A stretch of DNA of 64,000 nucleotides, from the NCBI RefSeq assembly GCF_022581195.2, contig NC_061456.1:7752501-7816500 (forward strand). Direction: 5' to 3'. The notes beneath the pieces were generated by a model. It worked only from the letters and a program-made list of their open reading frames with translations. It ran no database searches and was not told where the DNA came from. Positions 1 through 14,100 of the stretch are shown in pieces. Numbering within the stretch: the first letter of the stretch is position 1; each line of letters opens with the position of its first letter. Both the position numbers and the translations under genes were made by a program. This DNA comes from Helicoverpa zea (lineage: Eukaryota > Arthropoda > Insecta > Lepidoptera > Noctuidae).

Positions 1-1613
1 CTTATTAAAATTAATTTTAGTACATAATATATTCCTCGGGATATGCAGAATCTTTTCATGCATTAGCAAATTGAGACGAACTGTACCTAAGCATAATCAA
101 CTCTGAACTAAGTATATGTAGAGAAACATTGGAACGTTTAATCAAATACTAAATGAAAGATTAATGTTGTTTTTCAGTTACTTGCCAGTGTTATATATAC
201 AATAATCACAACTGTGTAAGAAAAACATTTAATCTGAGGCTAAATCATAAAAAGTTGTCTGTCTATAGCAAATTGACAAATCTAATTCAGTATCTATTCT
301 TAATTATAAATCTAGATTCCCCGTGATTAAACCGATAATATAATGGAATAAAAATAAGCTAACTCAAACGTATGAATAACATAAAAAGCGAGGAATATGA
401 TGGAGGTCGGATTTTTCTTAAGCCTTGAGGCTTGGCATTTGAGATAAAAATTATAAATTCCCTTTGGTGGTATTAATTAATTTACTTTATTTCTATGAAA
501 TATCAAATCAAAATCTTTCAAGATAAAGTCAAACACTGAGCGTAATTATGCCAATCTCATCTACCGTTGTTTAACTGGCGTTAGATCAGCGTAATTTATT
601 ACTTAGACAGAGCTTCGAGTGTCAATCATAGTAGTAAATCCTTGACCGATATCAATGTATCTCCGTCGCCCGTAGTTCGTATTCAGCGTCGCAGGTGGCA
701 CAATCTATAGCCGTTCACGAGATTACACATGTTCCAAAGGACAATGGGCACTTTGTATGAGATTTGGTACCCGCTCCAACAGTAACGTATGATATATCAT
801 TAGAAAGGTATTTACGTGAAGAATAATAAAAACTATGGGGCTTGCCTCAATTAGCTGTCCGATCCGAGTAACGATAAAAATTGAATCTACATAGAAACAA
901 GTATGTCATCCATATATGCAAATTCATGAAGAGGAATATGTCGTCAGTGTAATAATTTTAAACTCAGTTAATAGACATCTTACATTGTTTGAGATACACT
1001 CTATTATAATCTAAAGGTTGTAATAGTCTATGGAGTCATACTACGGAAACACAATCGTCATCTGATTTGACAAAAGTTCAAAACATTTCTATTCATCTTT
1101 TTTGAAGAATAAATTCATCAATACCTCAGCACCTCTTGGGGAGCAAGATTAAGTCGTAATATGTACTATGTTAACATCGTCTCCTGACTTAACAACCTTA
1201 ATTGATTGTAAATACTGAAAGACTTTTATCAAATACATAAGCTAGTTCTGCGTGAACTGCAAAGGTTTGCACAGTCTTTTTTTAGTCGGTAGGCAAACAT
1301 TCTAAGAAGGCCAAATTCCTGTTTTTTTGTTACTTTACCAGTTTTTATTCAATACAGTTGGATTTAAGAACTACATCTACGTTGATGATTTATGAACATT
1401 ACACATTCTATTAGTCGATGTCACGCGAAATGGACAAGGATTTGGGACTAGTCGTCATAGTAAACATTTTTTGCCTTGCCAAGACCTACGCAATGGTACT
1501 AGAATCAACACTGTTGGACAGGGTACCAAAACGCCCATCGTCCTTTATTACCGCCCCTAGCCTCATAAGTAAATAGCCTGATTCTAACTCAATTGCTTTC
1601 TTATTGTTTTCAG
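1..1613. other. Upstream intron or intergenic sequence, no further exon seen
   Basis: AT-rich sequence upstream of the acyl-CoA ligase exon. I looked for adenylation-domain motifs of the family (the TSGTTG-like P-loop, the GYG/GYGxTE motif, the hinge around YKN/YKI) and found none, so this is probably the last intron of that gene. No repeat family is recognised in it. Confidence 0.5.
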
Positions 1614-1747
1614 AAAACATGGAAGGGAAGCAAATAAGCGGCGGTCTCTTCTTCGTAGAGGGATTACCCATCACGCCTTCCGGCAAAGTACATCGGGCAA
1701 AAGTAAAGGAGATGGCAGAAGCAGCGCAAAAAATCTTCGTCTGGTGA
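1614..1747 (+). CDS. Acyl-CoA synthetase / 4-coumarate-CoA ligase-like, terminal exon only
   Basis: The exon follows a good acceptor (TTGTTTTCAG, ending 1613). It has 2 nt of a split codon, then 43 codons to TGA at 1745-1747. The peptide contains GGLFFVEGLPITPSGKVHR followed by a basic helix. This matches the C-terminal subdomain of ANL adenylating enzymes (acyl-CoA synthetase, 4CL, insect luciferase-like), which activate a carboxylate with ATP and transfer it to CoA. In the family the Lys of the P-x-G-K motif is the conserved adenylation lysine. The protein ends in FVW, so a C-terminal SKL-type peroxisome signal is absent. All earlier exons lie outside the window to the left. The motif supports the family; the substrate cannot be told from 44 residues. 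Confidence 0.8.
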
Positions 1748-2300
1748 GCTAGATAAAGTGCCAGTGTTCGATTTCATCAATAATAGTGGGTACTTGAATT
1801 ACGTATGAGGATCTAAGTGCTCTGAACGAGTTGGTGTTGAGAATTCTCAGTTCAAAAATATAGGACATTATTTATTAGGTTGTATGAAATTGTGTTTAGT
1901 GGAACCTTACAAAAAAAGTAAGATATATTTATACGGTTCCAAAACATCTGAAATGTAGATAGTACAAAATTTTAAAACAAATTGTATAGAAATTGCTTAC
2001 GGAATTAAATAGGTACTTTCAAGTATTAGGCACTATAATGGGTTGTTTATACTCAATAATGTTGTATATTATTTATTGTGTTAATTACAAGTGTGTGATA
2101 AAGACACACACAATGTATTGTTACAAAATTCGAAACAATTATAACTCAAATTGTGTCATACCATTGTTTAGATGTAAGCTTAGGAAAATATTATTAGGCT
2201 ATAAATTAATTAGTACTATTATTGTATTGTGATGAAGGGAAATGAGATTTGATTTATGAAATTAATAAGTTTATCAAATAAATTATTTTCACCTACACGC
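1748..2300 (+). other. 3' UTR and polyadenylation signal of the ligase gene
   Basis: AT-rich sequence after the stop codon. AATAAA at 2277-2282 is followed by a GT-rich stretch (about 2300-2316), the usual layout of a cleavage site. This implies a 3' UTR of about 550 nt. The small ORF at 1993-2232 lies inside it and looks like chance. Confidence 0.55.
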
Positions 2301-4906
2301 TGTGTGTGTTTTGTTATTGTTTTTACACATTTGGGTTTAAATACCAATAACATGATATTTGCTCAAAGGATTATTTATAACTGAGTTATTATGAATTAAA
2401 ACTTTAAAAGGTCATCTGATCAAAAACTTGTGTTTGCATTATTTTGCGAATTTACGAAGTGCCAAACTCGCAAATAAGTTTTGCCTAACCCGTTGTTCGG
2501 AATCGGATTATCGAAGCCAGTACGACTGTTTGTTATAATCAGCAGTTTCTGACTTATCGTAAATACACCTGAGGTTCTAGTTGTTTGCGAGTTCAGTATT
2601 CAAACTTTCACGATTCAAAAGTGAGGTACCTACAGCAGCGCAGAAGTTAAACTCCTTAATACAAATACGGTTTTACATAACACTAGAGTCATGAAAGTGA
2701 AGACTTAAGCGATTCCCTTTGATATTCCGACGCTCTTAAAAAAATACCAAGATAAAACGGTTCGCAGTGATACCTATCACCACATGAGAGAACACAGCAT
2801 ACGTAAGTTTAGTGATTCCCACACGATAGACACTTTTCGCATTCGGCGGCGGTATCTCCATAAACCAAAGTTGGATCCACGCCGGAACGACTAGAGCCAT
2901 CAAAGTTTTGAATTCGCATTGATTGAACGAACGCCTCTAGTGACGTGACCTATCCTAGTTTCGAACCACTTCACTATTGGAGACACACACTCACTGACAC
3001 AATCCTATTTTTATGTTTGCACTTTATGAAAACTCGATGGGTTTATTAGGGTGTTTCATAATTTTATAGATTGCTACTCATTGACAATAGAACTCAAGTC
3101 CTGTGTTACCTTTTGGCTAGGTCACGGTAATTCAAGCAGCAACTTTATCCTAATTAGTAGGTATTTCATCTTTATATGGTGGTGTACAAAAAAACATTCG
3201 CCAAAATTTTAATTTTCGTACATAGCGTCCGTAATTGGGCGACCACTTCCTACAATCGAGTCGAATTTTGACGTATAATTTAAAAAGGTTTCGAATAAGA
3301 CAGGAAGAACTATATCACAAGACAAAAGAGGACCGTTCCAAAATAAAAAGAATACGGAGCTCATTAAAAATGTGGTAAACGTACGATGGTGCAATATATT
3401 TAACTTTACAGTACTTGTTGCGAGCTACTGCGCCTCATACAACTTCCACTTGAAACTTTATAATATCTAAATACATTTAGATAAACTTTCGAAAACACAG
3501 GATCATTAGGAACACGAAACGGGGAACGTGAAAAGGAAATTCGTCGCAGATAAGTGTGACGGTCCGACGAACAAAATGAACTAACGCTAAAGGAACTGAA
3601 AACTAACACGCAGACAGAGCTATTATAAGTTTGGTCTAATAGATTCTCTAGATATCGGAAACACCGCAAAAGATAAAATAGCCAATTTCAGAACTGTCGC
3701 ATTTTCCTCTTTCTATAATAACGTAGTTGTACGACTGTCTCGTTGAATTAGTTATATCAAACGCTATTGCCGAGTGTTGGGTGCCAAGATTTAATCTTCA
3801 CGATTGACAAAATGTTTGTGGAATTTCTGGAAGTAGCTGGAATTTATGTATAGGGGAGCAATCTGCAGATATGAAGCAAGCAAGTACCTATACTACTGCC
3901 TTTCCTTATGCAGATAGGTACATGCTCACAAAAGCTTTGTAGTCTTGTACGCAATTTTCGCGGCTAATGAAGTGTCAGTAAATTGATTGCTTCACCCAAC
4001 TTATTGGCTGCGAAGTGAAAAATTCAATCAAACCCTGCGAGACAAAAAGTGGAATAGAACCGGATGCGTCTAATTAATTACCCAGCCGACGGCGTCTAAT
4101 CAATCCTCCGGCTAAAAGGATGAACCTGCCGCTGTCTCACTAGTCCAATTAATCTGTATCCTGTTTTTACTTGACTTTTTCCTATCTTTGACTATTCAAA
4201 CTTTCCTCCAAATCCAACCTCACTTAACAAATAACAAAGGGCATTCCGCTCTGGTCATCTGTTTCCCGAAGTATATGTTAATTTATTTGTTATTCGAATA
4301 AAATGATTAATCGAAGTGGAATCCGGACGCCCCAGGATCAATGTCATAATATATCTGAAATTAATTGCAGCTGTATTGCTCTGATAACCAAACTACTTAC
4401 GTTTAAATTACAGTTAAATTTTAGTTACCGCTTTTGTGAAACAAAATGCAATATTCAACGTTATGAAGCATTTAATATCGATAAACACAAGACTCCCATC
4501 ATTTTTGCGGCCCGACCAAAATAATTGTACATTGTATTACTATTTAATGATCAATTTGTGAACTTGAGGCTTGTCTGTAGCAGCTGTGGCAGATTTACGA
4601 AACTTTTTTCATAATATATTCATTAGTTGGTAATGCGATTTTTATATTTTATATTCAAAGCTGAAGCCCTATAAAGAGTCTATTGGCCCTTGGTTGCATG
4701 TGTCGTTACGATGTGCAAGCTATCATGAGCATATTCCCGTCACACGTGGTTAGACAAAGTGCATTAGCACCACTTGGGCTTTGTTCTTTAGAAGGAATAA
4801 AAGAGCGATAAAATTTTACGAAGGCAACGTAACTGAAGCGATCAGTTCTTGTGAGCGCTACTTTAGTAATAGTCACAGATGTACGTGACGCGTAACACGA
4901 CACGAC
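2301..4906. other. Non-coding stretch, no gene recognised
   Basis: No exon with family-like content and no clear repeat. Short ORFs at 3209-3394, 3406-3669 and 4303-4524 have no recognisable motifs and no splice context. Confidence 0.5.
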
Positions 4907-5137
4907 TATAGTTCGGCCATTCAGAGAATGCGTTCCTGACACGTCGCGATTGAACTGACGACGTAACTTTGCAATGGCGTTGCAGTTACGATAAAAATAT
5001 TTTTGCTGGTTGTTTACCGTTTTAACAATTGAGGAGCATTAAAACAACATTATTATATCAATAATCAATGAATGTAGTTACGTCGTCAGTTCAATCGCGA
5101 CGTGTCAGGAACGCATTCTCTGAATGGCCGAACTATA
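4907..5137. mobile_element. Foldback MITE with perfect 62-bp inverted arms
   Basis: The 62 bases at 4907-4968 are the exact reverse complement of 5076-5137, with a 107-bp AT-rich spacer. The arms start TATAGTTCGGCCATTCAGAG. The outermost bases read TATA at both ends, so a TA target duplication (Tc1/mariner-like) is possible but cannot be separated from the repeat itself. There is no coding capacity. Perfect arms suggest a recent insertion or gene conversion. Confidence 0.8.
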
Positions 5138-8100
5138 AATAATGACACGCCCAGTTGTGGCCGACACTGTTTAACGTTACTCGGAAACTTATTCATTATA
5201 TGTTGGGCAATTATGTCTGATCAATAACGAATTTAAAATCTGTGTTTTTGTGACTAAATTAGCAGCATTGTTTTGTTTTGATTATAATGGATATAGCCAA
5301 TAGAAATTAAACATTATTTTAAGAGATTATACAACAGTTTCCTTGTTATTCTGCAGAACTTTCGCAGAAATATTAATTTACAAACTACTTTGGTCGTACA
5401 AATGGATGATCATTGTTACATTTGTCTACTTTGTAAACTCGTTGGTTCAGACGTTATGCGCATACGCTACTTAGTCTACAACAAATATTCCCAATCAATT
5501 ACTCATTTATGGACTGCTGCAATCTTTTTAAGGCGCTTATTAACAATGTATATTAGTTCAATGATTTAAAAAGCCAATAACAAGAATTCTTTGACCCTAA
5601 TATCTACAATCTACAACTGAAGCGTTTGCCGCATGTGGCGCAAAAACGTGCTCCAAAATCGTGAAATAAGTAGCGGCGGCAGGCGACGGCTTGTTGGCAG
5701 AAGTCGCTGGCCTGACGAGGAATCAGTGACACATTTTTCATTTCCTTCGATCTCTTGGGACTTAGGTACATATGAGAATGGACCTTATTGTATTTGGTTT
5801 TTGTACGTTTCGTGAGTAGCCTCTGTTTAATCTTGCATAACTTGACAGGTCTCTATTCTTTGCCAAAAAGGTCTGGCTGTATGCGAGTTTAATATTTATT
5901 AACTCCAGCATAATAGGTACGTGTAATAATTATGCTATAAATAGAATAAATTGGTTCATTTAATCCTGAAACTTGATTGTTCTTTCTTCTTGATTGATCT
6001 TTTCAAAGATAATTTAAATCTAAGATATTGCACCATCTTCGATAGCGGCTGTGCGTAATGGTGTCATAAAAATAAAATTATTTACAAACAATACCTAAGT
6101 ATCGTGTTGAAATCAGGGTCATCAAAATGTCATGCTATTACGTACAATTGCAGAACCAATCTTCGGTTTTTACTGTCTCATTCGGATTACGGTCATCGAC
6201 TTCGGTGACGAGGCATTTATTTCAGCAACTTCTCCATTTGCGTGGTGACTTTTTTTTTCATAATATTTGTTGTAAGTTGTGGCCTAGATTCGTGGTCCCG
6301 GATGCGTGTGTCGGGGCCGCAAACGTTCGTCGCTCTGTGGACGAAGTAGACTGACTGTGACGTCACAATTCCGCTATAGAGCGCGCCGGAGCCTTCCGCT
6401 GCTACCACAACTATACTTGTTTTCGTGAGTTCACTCTACGTGTTACCCATCCATTTCTATTATAACTGAAAAGTTTGGACAGTCGCGAACTATGCATAGT
6501 TAACAATTTATATTGTTATAACGTTATACGTTGTCAACTATGTTATGCGTATTTGCTATTTGGAGTACAAAAGAGAAAGTAGTATAACACTCAATATTGG
6601 TATATCGTTATATTGCCGACAGAGAGTAACACTCAATATTTCACATATCTGAAAACAAAATAAAACAAAGAACTCGAAACATTTTTGAGTACCTTCGTAT
6701 AAGTTTGTTTTCAAAAACCGTTTTAAATCGTAGCAATTCAGCGGATTAAAATATCAACTACACGGCCGGTGAAATTGTAACGGAGTCTATGTGTATGTGT
6801 GCGTGCGTGGAATATCTTATCCTTTACAAACTTCTAATCACGGGGATCGAATTTCTGGGATAACACTTTAGACCCAAATACCAAAACTTTCGAAAGACCC
6901 AAACACGAAACTTAAAAGGATTAAAATTAAAAAAGTCGAATTAAGCAACTCGTTTAACAAATACTATGTTGATCAAATCTTTAATCTCAAAGCTCTCATC
7001 CAAAACATCTTACGCCGTAAACCTAAACTTAAAGGACTAATTAAAAAAGTTCAATTGAAAATAAACACTTTTTCTGTTTCAAAACAATAGCCTCCGTTTG
7101 ATTGTCTGAGGGGGTATTGTGTAAGTGAAAAATAATAAAAAGTAATTGAGAGTAGATGCAGGCTGAAAGATTTCTTATCAAAGCGCCGCTAGTCGTGGGT
7201 TTAAAGTGGCCATTTGGTCCGTGACTGGCGGTGAAATTACAGCTATACTGTAGTTAATCTCCTGCCCTTTCACCACTTGTTACTGCTAAGGGTTAACAAC
7301 GCAAACAAACACTTCTGTCAACGGCAATCCGTTTTATGAGTCTTGTTGCTTGAAAATAAAGATTTATTTATTTATTATTTATTCCGTGTTTAAAAATAGT
7401 AAAAAAAGATCAGTATTTCTAGTACTTACTATTTTCAGAAATAATTTCCACTCACCTATAGAAACTGTTATTAAAACAACATTAGACTGTATAAATAAAC
7501 TATCATTGTTCATTATTTATTGTACCGTAAATTACAATACAGGGCTCGCTAAAAGATTGATTGATTTTATGAACAAAAGATAAATATAGACTCGTTTATT
7601 ATTCCATGGAAATGGGGTTGCTAGTAAGAAAAACAAGGTTTTATTGGTCGCCTGTATCGGTAGCAATTAGTATAGAGAATTTATTCAATAAACAATAAAT
7701 ACCTGACTGTATCAGTAGTAATTAAAGTTATTGAAACAAATATTCTTTTGTTGTATAATTTTTTTCTATAAAATATGCCAGTTAAGTTCGGCGCATTTTG
7801 AGCTCGGTGTTCGATAACCATTCTATTCGTTAATTTCTACTTAAAAGTCCTGTTTCTTTCTGTAAATAATAAATTAATAATGCTAGTGGTTCTTACCTAT
7901 CAGATAAGCTTCAGAAAGCTTATATACAACATAGTTTAATATTGTATAAAATAAACATACAACTTTAAGCCTCTTTGGATTATCGTATTAAAAACCTTTG
8001 TGTACCACAAACAACAATAAACAGGCATCAAATAATGCAGGTTCATTATATTCTTAGTAACTTTGATTACCCGTAGTCTCGTGGACCGCAAGTAGAATTT

Positions 8101-11100
8101 TAAACACCTTTTAGTTTATCTCCAAAGTGCTCCCTAGGTATCCTGAAATCTGAGTGAAATAACTGAATACCTGAATACTATATTAGTAGGTCAAAAGTAA
8201 TGGTTACTCGTGGTATGTAAAGACTGTTTGCGTTGTTAGTCAAAAGCTACTTTACATGTGTGTACTCCATGGAGCTTTAATACCGCTACACTATAATCTT
8301 GGATTAAGTCAACGTTTCATGTCGGAAAATGGACATTGTTCAAGTAGGTTTGGCTCAACCTCAACGAAGCATAAAAGAAGGTTTTACATCCGGGTAAATA
8401 GTCCACGTGTGTGTAATTATTATGTACTTTGTAATAACAATATTGGTAAGTTCCACAACAAACAGGCATAATGATAATTTTCACTCAAATCTGACGATAT
8501 AACCACAATACAAATATAAAAAGGGTTAAAAGCATAATTTTGTTACAAAATAAATACAAGCTTTGTGTACCTCTTCTCTCAAATCACTGGCCGTTTATGA
8601 ATACTAAAATACAATGTGCCGCATAATGGCACTATAGTCTATACAAAATATCGATTACAGATTTTGTTTAAATTTTATAAACTCATCTTGTCTGCACAAT
8701 CAGCGACCGCCATTATCTCAGCTGACTCGGCGATTCTTTTCATAAAAAAGAATGGGTAAATTTACTTAAAGAAAATTAAAGCCTAGACAGAGTTAGTAAA
8801 TATCCAGGTTCTTAATGTAGTTACTGGCAAACCTTTGAGCTATACACTATAATAACATTAGTCTAATACGAAACTGTTACATCCAAATACTTTGTTTAAG
8901 GCAGTCAGAGTAATTGGTATGTAAATGTACGCGTATGTACTGTGTACGTACATTCGTATCTCGGGGCAATTTATTACGACCCCAATGTTTAGCTCGAAGA
9001 ATGAAACAAAATAAACATTCAAACAATGATTACACGTCAGATATGTAGTTACACGTGCCTTTGCTCATCATTCCGTAATGAGGTAAAAAGTATTTTAATT
9101 ATAGAATATCTGATTATCTGTGTTCACCGTTATAAATGTTTTAAGTAAAAATCTGTAGAAGGGAAAATTTATCTTCATGTTTCAGTCTCGTAGCGTTATC
9201 TGGGACCGCAACCCTTACTGCTACGCGCTACGGTCCCCGAAGAACACTAAGCTACGGCGTAGTAAGTGTAGCTACAAATGTCCTACAATTGTACTCGTAT
9301 AGTTTGATCTCCACTCACAATGTTTTGTTTCCGTGTTTTATTCTTGCCTACTGTAGTAACTGGCAAAGTAACCAGTTTATTAAAAACTATTATTTTAAAA
9401 TAAATACCTTTAACTTATTGACGCCAAACTTGCTGTACGAAAATGTTTCCGTTTTTATGTGGAAAAAATGTGCATAAAGTGGTGTATTTTTTCGAATGTT
9501 CAATTCAATTCTTCTTTTCCGATTTATAAACACGTTTTATAAAAAAGCCAGTATTCAGAAGGGTTACTCTTGAAAACAACATGCTTTTGTGTGTTACATA
9601 TAGCGATTTTACTTGCATTATACTACTTTAATAAATCAACATATTTCCACACTATTAAGTTCGCTGTAAATGTCAGTTAAGTTCGACATGACATGCACAG
9701 TCAGAGTGCGGTTGTTAGTCAAACACATGAAAGCCGCCGCCCAAATGTCTGTTGATTCTTGTGAAAATCAAACCGCAACGTTTCGAATTCACTATTGAAT
9801 CAAAGATACGCGAACTTAAATGATTTTCCGAAAGTTTATTGAACTCTCTGATAAATGCAACATACGTAAGCGAGCACTCATTTATGTTAAACGGAATATG
9901 TAAGCTGTCTTTAATTTGGAGTTTAATATTATAGCTTTAATTTTTCATTGCAGTTTAAGTTATTAAAATTAACTATAAAACTCATATTTACTGGCAATTT
10001 TATATAAGTACGCAGCTGTGAGACTACATGTAGCTGTATCAAAACCAAAATAGTTGCCAAAGCCTGTAAGTATTTTCGTTCAAAAATCGTTTTGTGTACT
10101 CTAATCGCGAAAATATCAAACGGGCTGAATTACTTTAACATTTGTTGTGTTAGTAAATGTCAGATATATTTAGATCTCTAAGATGTTTTATAAACACTAA
10201 TCCTACCTTTCAAGACATTTAATTCTGGCTGTACTCTGATGGGTCGTATAGCCCTCTCCACGAGGCCCAGGACTTTTCTCAGAACTTAAGCACTGAAAAC
10301 CGAGTTTCTGTTGTTTTTCTAACCTACGTTATTACGTTGTACTATAATATTTTTTATTATAAATCTTTTTTCCACTATTTAGTGACAACGTCGTAAGTCA
10401 GCATCGAAATAATTAAGTAAGTCATTATTTTAATAAAGCTCTCTTAGGACTAGCTAGTCTTTAATATAACTTAATAATGGTTTCATTTATCATGCGACTA
10501 CCGAAAATAAATCCTTAATAAGAATCATATTTTAATATCAATCAAAAGTATTTCATGGAAAAAATATACATTCAATTACGAAACGGTATTTTTAAATGAA
10601 AATGTTTTAAATACAGACTAAAAAATGTTGCTCTATTTTTGAAAATCCTAATGCCTATCTAAATACAACATGGAACGATGTGTCTATATACGTCTATGGA
10701 TTCTGTTATCTGTATATTTTTGTTTTACCAAAGAGTTGCAGTTTGCTGTTTCCTTTTTTATCAGCGTGGAATACACACTAGCTCGTTTTGATACGGCTGT
10801 ATTTTTCTTTAGCGTACAAGGAACAAGAAAATATCTTTTTCGATTTTTGAAGCGCTGTTGTCAAAGTAGATATACATGAAGGGGAAAATAAATGTTGTAG
10901 AACACATTGCCTATTATAAATATGATGAATAAAAAATATTCTGTTTTAATGTAAATTATAGGTGTTATTTCACATAGATATAAGGGAAGATTTTATTTAT
11001 TCCAAGGATTCTATACTAAATATTATTTCCGAATAACTAAGCTAACAGACAAAAATAAAAAACAAAAAACTTTTATCAAAAATGTAATAAAAGGGCATAG

Positions 11101-14100
11101 AAAATTACCATGACATATCTTTCTTTTTTCAAAGCATCTAATGTCTGATCACGTCTTACGCATTCCCTAAACGAACCGGACTGAAAGATTTTTGTAAGAA
11201 TTCGGTGGAATGTGAGCGTATCTCAAGTTCGCTGATGTCCTTAAGTATGTGCGGCATGAAGGAACTTAGAGCTTCCTAAGATAAGTGGATACTACCGGTG
11301 AGGAAATTTATAAAAATAGCCCTAGCTGAGACAAAAGTATTAGCATAAATCATTGCTTGTGTGGGTATAGGTACTTTGTATCTACCGCCCACACTAGTGA
11401 CCGATGCATATATTTATATTTTTAAAAGATATGAAAAATTAAGTTTAAGTATATATTTTATTAATCTCCAAGTGTTCATAACATATTCTTATGATGGTAC
11501 TGAAAAAAATCCTTTTAAAATAAAAACATTAAACCAATTCGTAGAAAACAATAATTAAATTGCACCACTTGGAGTGTTTTCTCCGAAATATTAACCTTCC
11601 CAGCAATAATAACCAAGAAACAACGTGAGTTTTAAAATACCGAAATTAACTTAAAAAGATGTAAATTAAATTTTCATTATAGTGGGACGAAACTTGCAAA
11701 CTATCCTTTACTTTGAGCTTGCCGCACCATTCAGGTTTCTCAACAGAAGAAAACCTTATCGTCCTAATTACTCTGACTACTAAACGTCTCTTGAAGGCGT
11801 CACTGAGGGCCAGAAAGGCTTCAGCGGACTTAATTCTTCCAAATAATTTAGTAGCGTGCACTTTGAGAGAGTCAAGTCATTTAAATAATTTAATTAACAA
11901 AGAATCCAAAAGCTTACGGAGTTCTCATTTATTATTTCTCAAAAACGGAGTAGGTATCTACTGTGCAACTTTTCGTCATGTTTGAACATCGAGTAAACAG
12001 TACGTGGGAGTTTTATTTTAATTAGCGAGTCGGCACCGTCAGGATTTGCGAACACGGGAAGTTGAGAGTTCAACAAATCTTCATATAGCTAACCGATTTA
12101 GTGGTGAGTAGGAAAGTTCTTGCGGCGTAAATCACGTGATTCTTAGAGATGGTAGTTAGTAAACCACAGGAGTGCCGTAATGTAGCGCCCTCTGCGGCAG
12201 CCCCGGGAAACTGATAATAACAAATGGACGCCTGAATTTCTGCCACTGTAAAGAATCCCTAAGCTGCGAGTGGCCTTGATGTTAGTAGGAACCGATATTT
12301 TTCCATCACGCCACGGGGTCACTCTTTGTTTTTATGGGGCAAATAGTTCGAGAACAGAATCCTTGTACACTAATAACATTATTTGCAGCCAATTATGACT
12401 TAAGTACCGCATACCCAAAAAAGTCCTTAAAATTTGTATTACAATATCCACCGATAAACTTGCCTTTAAGTAATCCTGCGTTTTCAGCACATAGCTACAA
12501 AACCAAACTTACACAAATTAAAACCTAATTCTGCTTTAAAGCTGCAATGTAATTGTGGTTACAACTGTGTAACAGTCCAATTTAACAGTTACACAACTAG
12601 TTAAGTTAATGCTGAGAAAATTAGTGTATTAGTAGCTAATCAGCACATTCTGTAAAGCGAAACTATTCAGAATCTCAGCAGGAGGTTTTGCGTACCTACC
12701 GCGCTCGATAGATTGGTTTCAGACTAAGTCGTATCTATTTCCAAAGGGAACTTATTATTATAATAGGTTTTTTTATTATTTTATGTCACTGATAGTTTTG
12801 GTTATGTAATACGTAAGTACACAAAGACTACACAATTTCTTAATAGAAAAATGATAGAAAAAATAGCAATTCAATTACGTTGAAAATAATTTCACATCTG
12901 CTCCCACATCATGCTACTCTTAACGTAGGAAGCGTTGTCAATTACCTACATAATCATAGTTCATTGCCGAAAAGCACAACGTAAAATGGTTTGTCGAAAA
13001 CAACCGCCTACATTACGAACCGACATCGGCGTTTCATTTCACCATCTTGTCATTTGCAGAGTATTGCTCGATAAACACATGCATCGACCATTTACGTTAC
13101 CAACTTATGCAAAAACGGAAATGGAAAAACATTTTCAAGTTACCCAAGAGCATTGTGTTTTCCTTTTAACTTTTTTCCAACGCAAACGAGGTAGGAAAAA
13201 GCTATTAACCAATAAATGACCCCCATAATCTCCCTATACACTTGTAAGTTTGGGGAACTATCGTAACATAAAATACAATGAACGTATTTCCTTGAGGAGA
13301 ACCGTGCTGGCGAACTGTGGCCAACTTTGATTCAATGTTGGCGTACGTGATGCTACTAGGGCTCCTAGTGGAAAAATAAACTTTTTGTCATGCCTTGTAT
13401 CGTTTCTCTAACTCCTTCAATTAGTACGCTTGATATTAAAACCACAAGGACCTACTCTGTGATACAATGCAAAGTCTGTGCAAACCCCTACCCATAATTA
13501 TTAAATAAACGTCGGAAGAAAGCTTTGGTGTGCCGCGACTTGTTCCTGATACTCATTATCATATTGTACTTCCCAAACATAATTATATTACTTAGTACCC
13601 ATTAATATTCAGTTAGCTATTTTACATTCTGTTTTAAACCAACAAAACATGAACTGCCATTAAAATAACAGTAAATGATCGACAGGCACGACTGAAACTT
13701 AATAATTATGCGGCCTCATTATGCGGCAAGATATTAACAAAAACTTCGCTCACATATAAAAACAAACTCAAATATGTTTAGGGTGGAAGCCAATGTTGCT
13801 GTGGAGAAAATGTGGGTACTTTATTACTAATATTATTCTAAGAGGATGCCAACCCTAACGCTTTGTGGCAGAATTCTTCGATTTCGTCCCTGGGTGACGA
13901 TATGGCAGCCTTATATCCCGACACAATAAAACTGTATTGTCCATAATCACGAGATTATCGGAGGAATAGCGTCTGCGGGTATGCAATCAAATCGTGTTCT
14001 CTGATACAAGGACTCAACTACCGCTACAAGTTAATCTGTTCAGTAATTGAGTTGACAGTGCTTTATTTGTTGCTGTGCTTTTATTTCGAGTTATGTACGA

